Shown: positions 35,247 to 44,364 of the stretch, piece after piece
Layout: each line of letters starts with the position of its first letter
How positions within the stretch are numbered: position 1 is the stretch's first letter
Source: Bacteroidales bacterium
GTDB lineage: Bacteria; Bacteroidota; Bacteroidia; Bacteroidales; TTA-H9
Direction: 5' to 3'
Assembly (NCBI GenBank): GCA_028689615.1
Contig: JAQVCV010000023.1
Coordinates: 1-60,376, forward strand
Length of the DNA stretch: 60,376 bases
Position numbers and translations under genes: made by a program
The notes under the pieces: generated by a model
Databases searched by the model: none
The model's input: only the letters and a program-made list of their open reading frames with translations
Told to the model about the DNA's origin: nothing

Positions 35247-37130
35247 ATGAATCGGACGATATTACAAAGTGTGGCTTACAAAATACTGGTGGCAGGGCTT
35301 CTGTCAACAGCAGCCTGTCATTCCTACTCTGACAAGCAATGCAGTGATGACAAAAACAGGCGTGCTGTAGAAACACTGATGACAACGGCACAAGGACTGT
35401 CTGCGTCTTCACCCGATAGTGCTCTGAAACTTCTATACCAGGCTCGGCGGAAGGCATCGCAACAAATCTCTCCCGATACAGTAACGGTAAACCTTTTTCT
35501 AACCTTAGCCCGATTGCAGATAACCACTTCCCAACCCGATTCTGCACTGGCAAGCCTTTCGAGAGCCGGAAGCCTTGCCCGTCAATCAAACGACTCACTT
35601 AATCTGTGCAGGGCCTTACTTCAAATTGCTGAGCTGCATCAAAACAACGGAAATGTATGGTTATCTCGCGATTATTTAAATGAAGCACTTGCTGTAAGTG
35701 AAAAAATCAACAACCGTTATTTGCAAGGGGTGGCCCGAAATTACCTCGGGCTGTTCTATTCCGACAGAGGAGACAAACAGCGTGCTCTTGAATTATTTCT
35801 TGAAGCGTATAAATTTTTCAGCACAAGCAACGACAGTTCCGGGTTAGCCGGGCTGTTTATCAACATCGGGAATACCTTTGAAGCCATTGGAAGCACAGAA
35901 GAGGCAGCCTATTATTACAGAAAAGCTGCACTGAAAGCCAGCAACAATCACGACTTTTTCAACCAAATAGCTGCCCTGCGCAATATCGGGATCCTTTTTC
36001 GCTACTCCAAACCCGACAGTGCTCTTTTTTTTCTTCTCAAAGCCGACTCCTTAGAGCCCAACTCATCAAATCCTGTTTCGGCTCTTATTGGTAAATTCAA
36101 CCGGGCCAACCTGCACCTTGACCGAAAAGAATACAAAACCGCTTCAAAGCTGTTTGCCGAAGTTTATGAATCCTCTGTTCACCTGGGAATTACGGCTGGT
36201 GTAGCAAGAGCACTGAGTGGGATTGCCTCAGTTGAAGAGGATCAACTAAACTACCCGAAAGCATTAGCTTCAGTAAACCAGGCCATTTCGTTGGCTGATT
36301 CGGCCGGTGATGCCAGCCTTAAAACAGACCTGATGAAGCAGAAGCTGGGAATACTGAAAAAAACAGGCATGTTGGCAGAAGCTTTGAACACGAGTGAAGA
36401 AATTAGCACTTTTCGTGATTCACTGTTGCCCGTCGAAAAACAAACTGCAATACACCAAATGGAACGATTGTTTCAAGTACAGCAGCAAAACTCAGAAAAC
36501 CAACTTCTCAGACTTCAGGTAGAACAACAGGCAGCCATGCTGTTGGCCAGACAAAAATTTATTGTTGCTTTGATGATCGGGGCAATAGTGCTTGTTGTGC
36601 TGTTTTGGCGAATGTATCTGCTCTACACCGACAGGAAGAAAGCCTACAACGCTCTAATTAAGCAATACCGTAAAGAAGACGAAACAAGGTTGATACCGCA
36701 ACTTATACTGTCCAAACCTGTTCAAAATGAAATCGATTCGGGTTCGGTTAAGCCAGGGTCTCCTGAGGATGTTCTTTCCCGTTTGCTTAACTATTTGGAG
36801 ACCGAGAAGCCCTACCTCGACCCCAAACTTAAAGCAGAGACTGTGGCCGAAAGGCTGGAGACCAACCAGCGAACCCTGAATCTTGCCCTGAAATTGCACC
36901 AGCAAAGCAATTTTAGTGCATTTATCAGCCAGTTAAGAGTTGAAGAGGCTAAACGGTTGCTGGTACATCCAAAATTCAGGAACTATACCATAGCTGCCCT
37001 CGCGGCAGATGCCGGTTTCGGATCGAAACAAAGTTTCTACAATGCCTTTGAACAATTCACGGGATTAAAACCCGCTACCTACCGAACCCTTATTTATCAA
37101 AAGAACTCTGCATCAGCAACCTCGAAATGA
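35247..37130 (+). CDS. Lipoprotein-anchored TPR / AraC-type HTH regulator (627 aa)
   Basis: The ATG at 35247 gives a lipoprotein-like signal (ILVAGLLSTAAC, probable lipid-modified Cys near 24). TPR-like repeats fill about 45-400 and one membrane span lies near 437-460 (FIVALMIGAIVLVVLFWRMY). The C-terminal AraC-type HTH (about 530-615) reads TVAERLETNQRTLNLALKL and AGFGSKQSFYNAFEQFTG. It is the third paralogue of this architecture in the window and sits just downstream of the second surface array. A protein with both a lipobox and an internal span would be tethered twice, so the lipobox may simply be a signal-peptide feature. Confidence 0.86.
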   Translation: MNRTILQSVAYKILVAGLLSTAACHSYSDKQCSDDKNRRAVETLMTTAQGLSASSPDSALKLLYQARRKASQQISPDTVTVNLFLTLARLQITTSQPDSALASLSRAGSLARQSNDSLNLCRALLQIAELHQNNGNVWLSRDYLNEALAVSEKINNRYLQGVARNYLGLFYSDRGDKQRALELFLEAYKFFSTSNDSSGLAGLFINIGNTFEAIGSTEEAAYYYRKAALKASNNHDFFNQIAALRNIGILFRYSKPDSALFFLLKADSLEPNSSNPVSALIGKFNRANLHLDRKEYKTASKLFAEVYESSVHLGITAGVARALSGIASVEEDQLNYPKALASVNQAISLADSAGDASLKTDLMKQKLGILKKTGMLAEALNTSEEISTFRDSLLPVEKQTAIHQMERLFQVQQQNSENQLLRLQVEQQAAMLLARQKFIVALMIGAIVLVVLFWRMYLLYTDRKKAYNALIKQYRKEDETRLIPQLILSKPVQNEIDSGSVKPGSPEDVLSRLLNYLETEKPYLDPKLKAETVAERLETNQRTLNLALKLHQQSNFSAFISQLRVEEAKRLLVHPKFRNYTIAALAADAGFGSKQSFYNAFEQFTGLKPATYRTLIYQKNSASATSK

Positions 37131-37299
37131 ATCTCCGGCCTCTTACACTGTTCGCGATCAAATGCTGTTGCTGCCCTCTTTAAATCCCGTTACACCAACA
37201 GTTTATCCTGGTTTTGCAACACGGTTTCCATGCGTGTGTTGTTGGCCGGGCACAAAAAAGACCGGTAATTATTGCATCTACGAATACCTGTCAATAACA

Positions 37300-37340
37300 G
37301 CGGCGGAAGCTCTTCACGCCTGTGAATGAGCCACCGCCGC
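37300..37340. other. Long GC-rich hairpin between convergent genes
   Basis: GCGGCGG (37300-37306) pairs with CCGCCGC (37334-37340), and inner CTC/GAG and TTCAC/GTGAA pairs extend it. No T run follows on either strand. It lies between the convergent regulator and LOG-family genes and may act as an mRNA 3' end. The rest of the 234-base gap shows no gene. Confidence 0.5.
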
Positions 37341-37364
37341 ACGTTAGTAACAACAAGAAGGGGA

Positions 37365-37970
37365 TTATCGATGCCTGTTTTGCGTATCGCGCTTCAACTC
37401 CTCCACCCAACCCGGAAGGGTTTCAACAGGAAGAAAGTGTTCCATACTTTTAAGCAACGACCGGGGATCGTTGTCAACAAGCAGGCTGGCGCGATGTTCG
37501 GGGCGGATGAACCCTTGCAAAGTTACATGATCAAGAAAAGAGGTGAGGCCATTGTAGAATCCATCAATATTGAGCAGAGCCATTGGCTTGCGAACAATAC
37601 CCAACTGATTCCAGGTCAACACCTCAAACAATTCATCAAGGGTTCCAATGCCTCCGGGCAGGGCGATAAAACCATCGGAGAGTTGTCCCATAACCCTTTT
37701 GCGTTCCTCCATGCTGTCAACCAGCACCATTTCGGTGATGCCCTGGTGAAGTATTTCGCGACCCGCCAGCAATCGGGGCATCACTCCTGTAACGCGTCCT
37801 CCATGCTCCATCACGGTGTCGGCCACAACACGCATCAACCCGATGTCGGACCCGCCGTAAACAAGTTCGCAACCCATTTCAACAAGCGCAATCCCCAAAT
37901 CGACGGCCGCCAAACGGTAAACATCGCCCGATCCGAGTGCTGAGCCACAGAAAACACAGATCTTCTTCAT
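37365..37970 (-). CDS. LOG-family (TIGR00730) nucleotide phosphoribohydrolase-like protein
   Basis: The 201-residue protein starting MKKICVFCGSALGSG has the family signature PGGIGTLDELFEVLTW and a GGSDIGLM segment near residue 40. These form the Rossmann-like nucleotide site of the LOG family, whose members release free bases from nucleoside 5'-monophosphates, including cytokinin precursors. Many bacterial homologues have no proven role. The ATG at 37970 is preferred to one at 37985, since the family begins at MKK. It is last in a minus-strand series with the oligoendopeptidase and DAHP synthase genes, the gap to its neighbour being 27 bases. Confidence 0.9.
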   Translation of the reverse strand: MKKICVFCGSALGSGDVYRLAAVDLGIALVEMGCELVYGGSDIGLMRVVADTVMEHGGRVTGVMPRLLAGREILHQGITEMVLVDSMEERKRVMGQLSDGFIALPGGIGTLDELFEVLTWNQLGIVRKPMALLNIDGFYNGLTSFLDHVTLQGFIRPEHRASLLVDNDPRSLLKSMEHFLPVETLPGWVEELKRDTQNRHR

Positions 37971-37997
37971 TTTACACCCTTTCAATAACGGTAAAAA

Positions 37998-39893
37998 TTA
38001 AATTTTTCCGGCAGCCTTTAATTCCTTTTCCAGATCATCAACCAGAGTATTGAGACGTGTCACTACCGATTTGATCACCTCAGGATTGGTCATGTCAACA
38101 CCGGCTTTCTTCAATTGCTCGATCGGATGGTCGTTGCCGCCCGATTTCAGCAGGGTAAGGTATTGATCAAGTGCAGCAGCCTTCTCTTTTGCTGTTCCGG
38201 TGGTGATGCGGTGAACCAGGTGCGAAGCAGCAGCATAGCTGGTAGCATATTGGTAAACATAGTATTTCAACTGATAAAAATGCATCACCTGCGCCCAATA
38301 TCCATCACGCCAGGAGTTGTCGGCCACCACATCGCCATAATAGGCCTTGGCCAACGACCCTGCAATAGCCTTGAGGGTTCCGGCATTGAGCCCTTCGCCT
38401 TTCTCAACCAGAGTGCGGGCCTGGTATTCGAAATCGGCAAACTGACTCTGACGGTAAAACGATCCGATCAGGTTCACGATCTGTTGCTCCAACAGAGCTA
38501 TCCGCTCGTTATGATCGGTGGTTTTTCTCAACAGGTAATCGGCCAGCAGGTCTTCGTTGAAATTGGAAGCAACCTCGGCAACAAAGGTAGTGTAGCTTGC
38601 TGTGCTGAAAGGCTGGTTTTCGTGCGACAGCATGGTGTGCATCGAGTGCCCCAGCTCGTGCGCCAGAGTCGATACATGATCAAGGGTTTGGTTGTAGTTC
38701 ATCAGTATGAAAGGGTGAACGCCATACACACCCAAAGAGTAAGCTCCCTGCTCTTTCCCTTCTCCTTCATACACATCGATCCACCCGTTGGCCATGGCCT
38801 TTTCCAGTCTGGTGCCGTAGTCGTTGCCCAACGGTTTCAGCGCTTCACGAATCATCGACAACGCTTCGGTGTATTGATATTTCTTATCGAAAGCAGCCAG
38901 AGACAGGGAGTTGTCCCACGACTGGAGCGTATCAACTTTCATCACCCTTTTGCGCAATTCGTAATAACGAAGAACCGGGGCGGTGTTTTCGCGGGCGGTG
39001 TTGATCAGGTTCAGGTAAACATCGGCGGGGATGTTGTTGGGATCGAGGCACGATTGCAAAAAGCTGTCGTAGTTGTGAGCCTGCGCCCCTGCCCAATCGC
39101 CCTGGAAAACGCCGTTGAGAATAGCTGCAAAAGTGTTTTCGGTTGCTTTGTAAACCTCGTTATACATCTCGTAAGCGTTGCGGCGATCGTCGCGATTGGT
39201 ATTGAATTGCATGATCTGCTGGTAAGTTCCGGGAGTAAGTTTCACCACCGAGCCATCGGCCAAGGTTATATCAGGAAATTTGATGTCGCTGGTTGCCAAT
39301 TCTGTGTAGATGTTGCTGGGGGCACCGGTCACCAGTCCGAAGAACGAGAGCAGCCGTTCCTGATCACCCGTAAGCACATGTTTTTGCAAACGATACAATT
39401 CAGTTAAGCCAAATTTATGAGGGGCAAAGGCGGGGTTGGTTTCTACCCATTTCATCACCGTGGCTTCAGGAATTTGAACCATCTCGGGCGTTACCCATGC
39501 GGTGGCTGTACCCATCTGTTGGAAGAAACCCAGCACCTGCATGAAGTTGCTGTTGGTCTCCTGGTTGCGCGAGTCAACCGAGCGACCGAGGTAAGGATAG
39601 CAATAGAGTTTGTAGGATAATTTCCCGATTTCCTCGTTCAATTGCAACGATTTAAGCAGATTTTCGCTGCTTTCGCCCAATTTGCCCTGAAGTTGTTTCA
39701 ACTCTCCGATGAGTGCATTCACTTTTTGCATGTCGGCCCGCCAGGCATCCCACGAGGGATAAATATCGGCCAAATTCCATTTCATTTCTGCCGGAGCATC
39801 GGCACGTGTGGGAGTTTGGCCAAAACCCGACGACGGGGCTACGGCCGAAAACAAAAGTGTAGTCATTAAAATAACTGATAATTGATGTTTCAT
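37998..39893 (-). CDS. pepF: Exported M3-family oligoendopeptidase F
   Basis: A 631-residue M3 metallopeptidase. The zinc site HELGHSMHTM is followed by the downstream glutamate in TTFVAEVASNFNE, and the C-terminal helical region is typical of PepF. It hydrolyses short peptides. The ATG at 39893 starts a signal peptide (MKHQLSVILMTTLLFSAVAP, ending SSGFGQ), so this version acts outside the cytoplasm, as in other Bacteroidota; an ATG at 39923 would mask the signal and is rejected. It follows the DAHP synthase gene by 34 bases. The active-site residues are complete. Confidence 0.92.
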   Translation of the reverse strand: MKHQLSVILMTTLLFSAVAPSSGFGQTPTRADAPAEMKWNLADIYPSWDAWRADMQKVNALIGELKQLQGKLGESSENLLKSLQLNEEIGKLSYKLYCYPYLGRSVDSRNQETNSNFMQVLGFFQQMGTATAWVTPEMVQIPEATVMKWVETNPAFAPHKFGLTELYRLQKHVLTGDQERLLSFFGLVTGAPSNIYTELATSDIKFPDITLADGSVVKLTPGTYQQIMQFNTNRDDRRNAYEMYNEVYKATENTFAAILNGVFQGDWAGAQAHNYDSFLQSCLDPNNIPADVYLNLINTARENTAPVLRYYELRKRVMKVDTLQSWDNSLSLAAFDKKYQYTEALSMIREALKPLGNDYGTRLEKAMANGWIDVYEGEGKEQGAYSLGVYGVHPFILMNYNQTLDHVSTLAHELGHSMHTMLSHENQPFSTASYTTFVAEVASNFNEDLLADYLLRKTTDHNERIALLEQQIVNLIGSFYRQSQFADFEYQARTLVEKGEGLNAGTLKAIAGSLAKAYYGDVVADNSWRDGYWAQVMHFYQLKYYVYQYATSYAAASHLVHRITTGTAKEKAAALDQYLTLLKSGGNDHPIEQLKKAGVDMTNPEVIKSVVTRLNTLVDDLEKELKAAGKI

Positions 39894-39927
39894 TATTAAA
39901 GATAATATAATTAGGTTAAACAAGCGT

Positions 39928-41091
39928 TCAAAGGAGAGGGGCGCTACCCGATTGATTCAGGATGAGTTCCTGACGCCGGATGGATTCATTGTGAACAATT
40001 TCAAGCAAGCGGGCCACAAACTGTCTGTCGAGACCAAGCGATTCTGCCCGGGCAAGACGATCGGTAAGGATTTCGCGCCAGCGATCAATCTGCAGGATTG
40101 TAATTCTATTGGTTAGTTTGTAATTGCCAATTTCGTCGATTACCTCCATGCGGCGGGCCAGAATTTCCATCAACTCCACATCAAGGCGGTCAATCTCCGA
40201 TCGCATTTGTTCCAAGTGCATCTCAAACCGTTGATCGCCAGAGGGTCTGCGCACAACCAGCGAAGCCAGCAATTCCGACAACTCGCCGGGCGTAATTTGC
40301 TGGTTTTTATCGGTAAGTGCTGTAGCCGGATGGGGATGAACCTCCAGCATCAGACCGTCCATCTCGAGGTCGAGGGCTTTTTGAGCTACCGATGCCAACA
40401 TCGTACGGTTACCACAAATGTGGCTGGGATCGGTAATCACAGGGATAGAGGGGCACCTGCGTTTCAACTCAATAGGCAATTCCCACATGGGGGCATTGCG
40501 CCACGGACTTTTACGGTAGAAAGAGAAACCACGGTGCACTGCGGCAAGCTTCCTGATGCCCGACTGATAAAACCTCTCGATAGCACCCAACCACAAATCG
40601 GGATCGGGATTCACGGGATTCTTAACCAGCAGAGCCACCTCCAGACCTTCAAGGCTTTTTGCTATTTCCTGAACTAAAAAAGGGTTTACGGTAGTTCGGG
40701 CTCCAATCCAAAGCATATCAACGCCATATCGAAGGGCCAATTCCACATGCAGCGGCGAGGCTACCTCAACCATCGTTTTTAACCCCGTTTCGTCTTTCGC
40801 CAGCTTCAACCAGCGCAAAGCATCCTCTCCCATCCCTTCAAAGCCCGATGGCCGCGTTCGGGGTTTCCAAACACCTGCCCTGAAAGCTGCTACCGACGGA
40901 TTGAACGCCAGAGCCCTGGCTGTATCGAGCACCTGCATTTCAGATTCGGCACTGCACGGACCGGCAATCACCGGCACAGAACCTTGTGAGACAAGCCATG
41001 AGCTGAGAGGGGCTATAAATTCCAGTTCGCAATTCACGGGCGCAAAGGTAGCCACATTCGATGGATTTTGAAGCACTTCATCTTCCAACAA
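39928..41091 (-). CDS. Bifunctional DAHP synthase / chorismate mutase (387 aa)
   Basis: The N-terminal part (about 35-270) is a KDO8PS-type DAHP synthase, with IAGPCSAES near residue 42, the AGVWKPRTRP substrate loop and TDPSHICGNR. It condenses phosphoenolpyruvate and erythrose 4-phosphate at the start of the shikimate pathway. The C-terminal part (about 290-380) is an AroQ-type chorismate mutase (MRSEIDRLDVELMEILARRM). Such fusions are usual in Bacteroidota; the mutase half can provide feedback control by prephenate. The gene is isolated from other aromatic amino acid genes in this window. The stop of the upstream secreted-protein gene lies 28 bases before its start. Confidence 0.92.
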   Translation of the reverse strand: MLEDEVLQNPSNVATFAPVNCELEFIAPLSSWLVSQGSVPVIAGPCSAESEMQVLDTARALAFNPSVAAFRAGVWKPRTRPSGFEGMGEDALRWLKLAKDETGLKTMVEVASPLHVELALRYGVDMLWIGARTTVNPFLVQEIAKSLEGLEVALLVKNPVNPDPDLWLGAIERFYQSGIRKLAAVHRGFSFYRKSPWRNAPMWELPIELKRRCPSIPVITDPSHICGNRTMLASVAQKALDLEMDGLMLEVHPHPATALTDKNQQITPGELSELLASLVVRRPSGDQRFEMHLEQMRSEIDRLDVELMEILARRMEVIDEIGNYKLTNRITILQIDRWREILTDRLARAESLGLDRQFVARLLEIVHNESIRRQELILNQSGSAPLL

Positions 41092-41119
41092 TACAGCATT
41101 TGCAGCACCACCCTCTTTT

Positions 41120-42922
41120 TTATTGATGCCTGATTAAATTGGGAGGGGGCAACGGATTGACAACCAGTTGAGCGGAATCGACCGTAAGGCAGCCGTGGTT
41201 GTCGGTTGCTGTCACGGTATAGACTCCCTGTGTTGCTGTCACAAAACTTTGTGTCATCAGGCCGCCCGGGTTCCATTCGTAAAGGGCGTACCCGTCTGAT
41301 GCCGAAAACTGGTGCGCCTGTCCTTGGCATATTGAGGCATCAGCTCCGGCATCTACCGGAACCACCTGATAATGGTCTATCATCACTGTATCAGCAAGAT
41401 CGCAAAAATTGTCGGTCACGTGAACCCAATACTCTCCCGGAACTTTTACCCAAAGGTAACGCGACGTTGCTCCCGTGTTCCAAAGGTAGTTGGCATAACC
41501 CTCTCCGCCATCAAGCCTCAGGCTGTCGCCGGGGCAGATTGATTGATCGGGACCCAGGTTAAGCGACGAAAAGCCTGAAAAAAACCCGTAGCTGCATCCT
41601 CCGCCGTAATCGCCGATGATAACCCCCATATGAAACAAGCCGTTGGTGTTGTTTACAATGCAGGTAGTTCCCATGGGTACCTGGGCAAGCGATAAAGTGA
41701 TGCGAGCCGCCATCCACCCTCCCGATGTTCCCGGAACAGCCGAAAAAGCTGACGCAGGAATCAGCGTGGCACTGCCATTCAGCGTGAACCCACCCTCATC
41801 GCCCTGGCGTGTAAAAATAATCAGGCCAAGCTGTTGGGCAGTTGTTCGGGTAAAGGTAACCGACGACGACCCTGTGCAACCAATGGCAGGTATTACAGCC
41901 GAACCCAATTCGCATCCGAAACCGGTGGTTTGAAGCACCAGCACCGGTTCCGACGAAGTGAGGTAGGTTGATGCATTCACGATCGGATAGTTGTAAACCT
42001 CTTTACGGTTGATAACTGCTGTTGTGGTACCACCATCAAACGACAAGGAAGTGTTGTTGGTGAGTCCCAAAACAAAAAGCCTTTCGCCCCCGTTGGTCAG
42101 AAAGCCCTGAACAGCCACGTATTCATCGCCGGCAAGGGTTTCAGGAATCACCTGATCGCCTGTCAGGTCGGCGCAACCTGTAATTCCGTGCAACAAATCG
42201 TCGGTAAGGGTGACGGCCACGGGTTTATCGGCCGAAATAACAGTTCCATGCAGGTGGTTGGCCGCTTGTTGCGAAGTGGCCACCCCCGACCAGGTTTCGC
42301 CTTGCTGCAGCACCACCTGGAAAGCGACGCCGGCAGCATGACCCACGATGGCTTTCGATGGGGTGATGTTCACCACCGTATTGTCGAGCGTGGCCACGAT
42401 GTCGAAAGTGTTGTAAGGCGTTGGTGTGTAGTTTCCCGCATTGTTGAAATGGGTCTGACCAGGCAACAGGAAATCGAGCCCCAGCGCGTTTCGCCCCTTG
42501 AGGGCAAAAATCTCGGGGTTGCAGTTGCAGTAGGTGCTGGCCACCTCATAATAAACCGTCACCGGATTGGAGGCCGTTATCAGAATCCCTTTGTTGAGCA
42601 CCGTGTTGGCGGGTTTATTCTCCACTGTTTCAAGCCACGATGAAACATCGAGCGTGGCCGAACCGTTGGCAGCAATATTCTGAACAACAGGAGCAAAAGC
42701 AGGGTTTGCCGGCATCGAAAGGGTAACCACCGATGGCTGATCGTAATTGGATATCCTGAAATAGATGGGTTCGTCGAACCGCTGAGCCCCATTGCGCGAA
42801 ACCTCAGGAGCCACGAACCAGAATTGGGTATCGGTTTGTGAAAAGGCCTTGCATGCAACAAGCATCACGGCAAAATGCAGCGCAAATACAATCACAATTT
42901 TTAACCGAATGATTCTCATCAT
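41120..42922 (-). CDS. Secreted IgGFc-binding-like protein without a sorting domain (600 aa)
   Basis: A signal peptide (about 1-29, ending KAFSQ) precedes a long domain (about 30-440) with the pattern of the IgGFc-binding-protein N-terminal domain, including TQFWFVAPEVS near the start. Gliding-motility and adhesion proteins of Bacteroidota often begin this way. Two Ig/PKD-like units follow, SICPGDSLRLDGGEGYANYL and SICQGQAHQFSASDGYALYE. The protein then stops abruptly after VNPLPPPNLIRHQ. Related proteins usually go on with further repeats and a T9SS tail, so this one looks C-terminally truncated, perhaps by rearrangement or drift. A minus-strand -7 box at 43035-43042 (TACTTTTG) could drive it. 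Confidence 0.8.
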   Translation of the reverse strand: MMRIIRLKIVIVFALHFAVMLVACKAFSQTDTQFWFVAPEVSRNGAQRFDEPIYFRISNYDQPSVVTLSMPANPAFAPVVQNIAANGSATLDVSSWLETVENKPANTVLNKGILITASNPVTVYYEVASTYCNCNPEIFALKGRNALGLDFLLPGQTHFNNAGNYTPTPYNTFDIVATLDNTVVNITPSKAIVGHAAGVAFQVVLQQGETWSGVATSQQAANHLHGTVISADKPVAVTLTDDLLHGITGCADLTGDQVIPETLAGDEYVAVQGFLTNGGERLFVLGLTNNTSLSFDGGTTTAVINRKEVYNYPIVNASTYLTSSEPVLVLQTTGFGCELGSAVIPAIGCTGSSSVTFTRTTAQQLGLIIFTRQGDEGGFTLNGSATLIPASAFSAVPGTSGGWMAARITLSLAQVPMGTTCIVNNTNGLFHMGVIIGDYGGGCSYGFFSGFSSLNLGPDQSICPGDSLRLDGGEGYANYLWNTGATSRYLWVKVPGEYWVHVTDNFCDLADTVMIDHYQVVPVDAGADASICQGQAHQFSASDGYALYEWNPGGLMTQSFVTATQGVYTVTATDNHGCLTVDSAQLVVNPLPPPNLIRHQ

Positions 42923-43034
42923 ACACCGGGTTCATGTTATAAAAGTGCGCACCAACCCCAGTCTTGTGTGCCGATTAACAGAACTACCACGCCCGCTCGT
43001 CAAATGCACCACGACAATAAGATTGAACGTGCCG

Positions 43035-43042
43035 CAAAAGTA
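43035..43042 (-). promoter_or_regulatory. Bacteroidota -7 promoter box (TACTTTTG)
   Basis: An exact TAnnTTTG match on the minus strand, about 113 bases before the start of the secreted-protein gene at 42922. Confidence 0.5.
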
Positions 43043-43114
43043 ACCATTCCAAACTAAATAGCAATTCATTGCAGCACATACCTTATTTGCCGTGTTTTTT
43101 ACCCTGAAGTGGTC

Positions 43115-44074
43115 TTAAAATCGCGGAGTAAAAAAATGGCAATAGGGATTGCCCCCTTTGTTGTCGTAATAATCCTGATGGTACTGCTCTGCCGGCCAGA
43201 ATACCCCTGCTTTGGTAATTTCGGTTTGAACGTCGTAACCTTTAGCCTCGAGCAGGGCTACCAGTTTTTCGGAAACCTGATGTTGAAGGTCGTTGGTATA
43301 GAAAATAGCTGAGCGGTATTGTGTGCCGATATCGGGCCCCTGGCGGTCTTCCTGAGTAGGATCGTGGGTCTCGAAAAAGAGGCGCGCCAGGGCTTCGAAA
43401 GAGGTGATGGCCGGATCGAAAAGCACCCTCACCGTTTCGGCATGGCCGGTTAATCCTGTGCATACCTGCTTGTAAGTGGGGTTGTCCTTCGTCCCGCCTG
43501 TGTAGCCCACATCGGTGGCAATCACCCCTTTGGCTCGCTTCATGTAATATTCTGTTCCCCAAAAACAGCCCGAGGCAAAAAGTGCAACTTCGAGGCGGGA
43601 AGGCAGCGAATCGCCTTTTTTCACGAAATCCATCGAAAGGCTGTTCACGCAATGACGGGTATTTTTAGCCGTGAATTGTTCCCCCTCGAACACGTGCCCC
43701 AGATGCGCACCACAATTAGCGCATTGTATTTCAACACGGTGACCGTCGGCATCGGGCACGCGAAGCACAGCACCAGGCAACTCGTCGTCGAAACTGGGCC
43801 AACCGCAGCGGGCATCGAATTTATCGGACGAGCGATACAACAGGGCATTGCAACGGCGACAGATGTAGGTTCCTTCGTCGTTGGTTTTATAAAGGCTGCC
43901 AGAGAAAGGGGCTTCGGTGGCCTTGTGCACGATTACCTGCTCCTCTTCAGGAGTCAGCACTTTATACCAGGGGTGTTCATTTTCGGTCTTCATAGCATCA
44001 TGATTGGTTTTTTGAGCGCAACCGGTAAGGGAAGCCACAAAAATAAGATATAAGAATAGGGTGGGTCTTGTCAT
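43115..44074 (-). CDS. msrBA: Fused peptide-methionine sulfoxide reductase MsrB-MsrA, lipoprotein
   Basis: A 319-residue protein. The lipoprotein signal MTRPTLFLYLIFVASLTGC has a clean LTGC lipobox, which favours the ATG at 44074 over 44095. The MsrB half (about 40-165) has both zinc CxxC pairs (CRRC, CANC) and the catalytic Cys in RHCVNSLSMDF. The MsrA half (about 170-318) has the catalytic GCFWGTEYY and the QYRSAIFY segment. MsrB reduces R-methionine sulfoxide and MsrA the S form. Anchoring in the envelope means it repairs oxidised surface or periplasmic proteins. The B-then-A order is the reverse of some other fusions. It is probably transcribed alone. Confidence 0.95.
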   Translation of the reverse strand: MTRPTLFLYLIFVASLTGCAQKTNHDAMKTENEHPWYKVLTPEEEQVIVHKATEAPFSGSLYKTNDEGTYICRRCNALLYRSSDKFDARCGWPSFDDELPGAVLRVPDADGHRVEIQCANCGAHLGHVFEGEQFTAKNTRHCVNSLSMDFVKKGDSLPSRLEVALFASGCFWGTEYYMKRAKGVIATDVGYTGGTKDNPTYKQVCTGLTGHAETVRVLFDPAITSFEALARLFFETHDPTQEDRQGPDIGTQYRSAIFYTNDLQHQVSEKLVALLEAKGYDVQTEITKAGVFWPAEQYHQDYYDNKGGNPYCHFFTPRF

Positions 44075-44364
44075 AAGGTTTTGGAGGATAAACAACTTGA
44101 AGGGGGAAAAGTTGAAGAGTCGATCGTCACAACAATTTTTTGATCAGTAAGGCAACTAATTGAAAAAATCGAAGTCTTCATGATTGAAATATAGCAATGC
44201 TTTTTATACCGCTTGTGAATGAAGTTGCGATGCAATTAGGTCAGAAGTGATGAATGCCGAGAGTTTTAACTTTTTGCCTTGTCAAAAATTCAAGTCGTAT
44301 AGAAATAGCTTTCTTGTAGAACGTATAGAAAATCAGATTCAATTACCCGTAAAGCTAACCAATT

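Noticed and set aside
38115..39407. 430-residue plus-strand frame
   Set aside because: It is antisense to the well-supported oligoendopeptidase gene and has no protein features.
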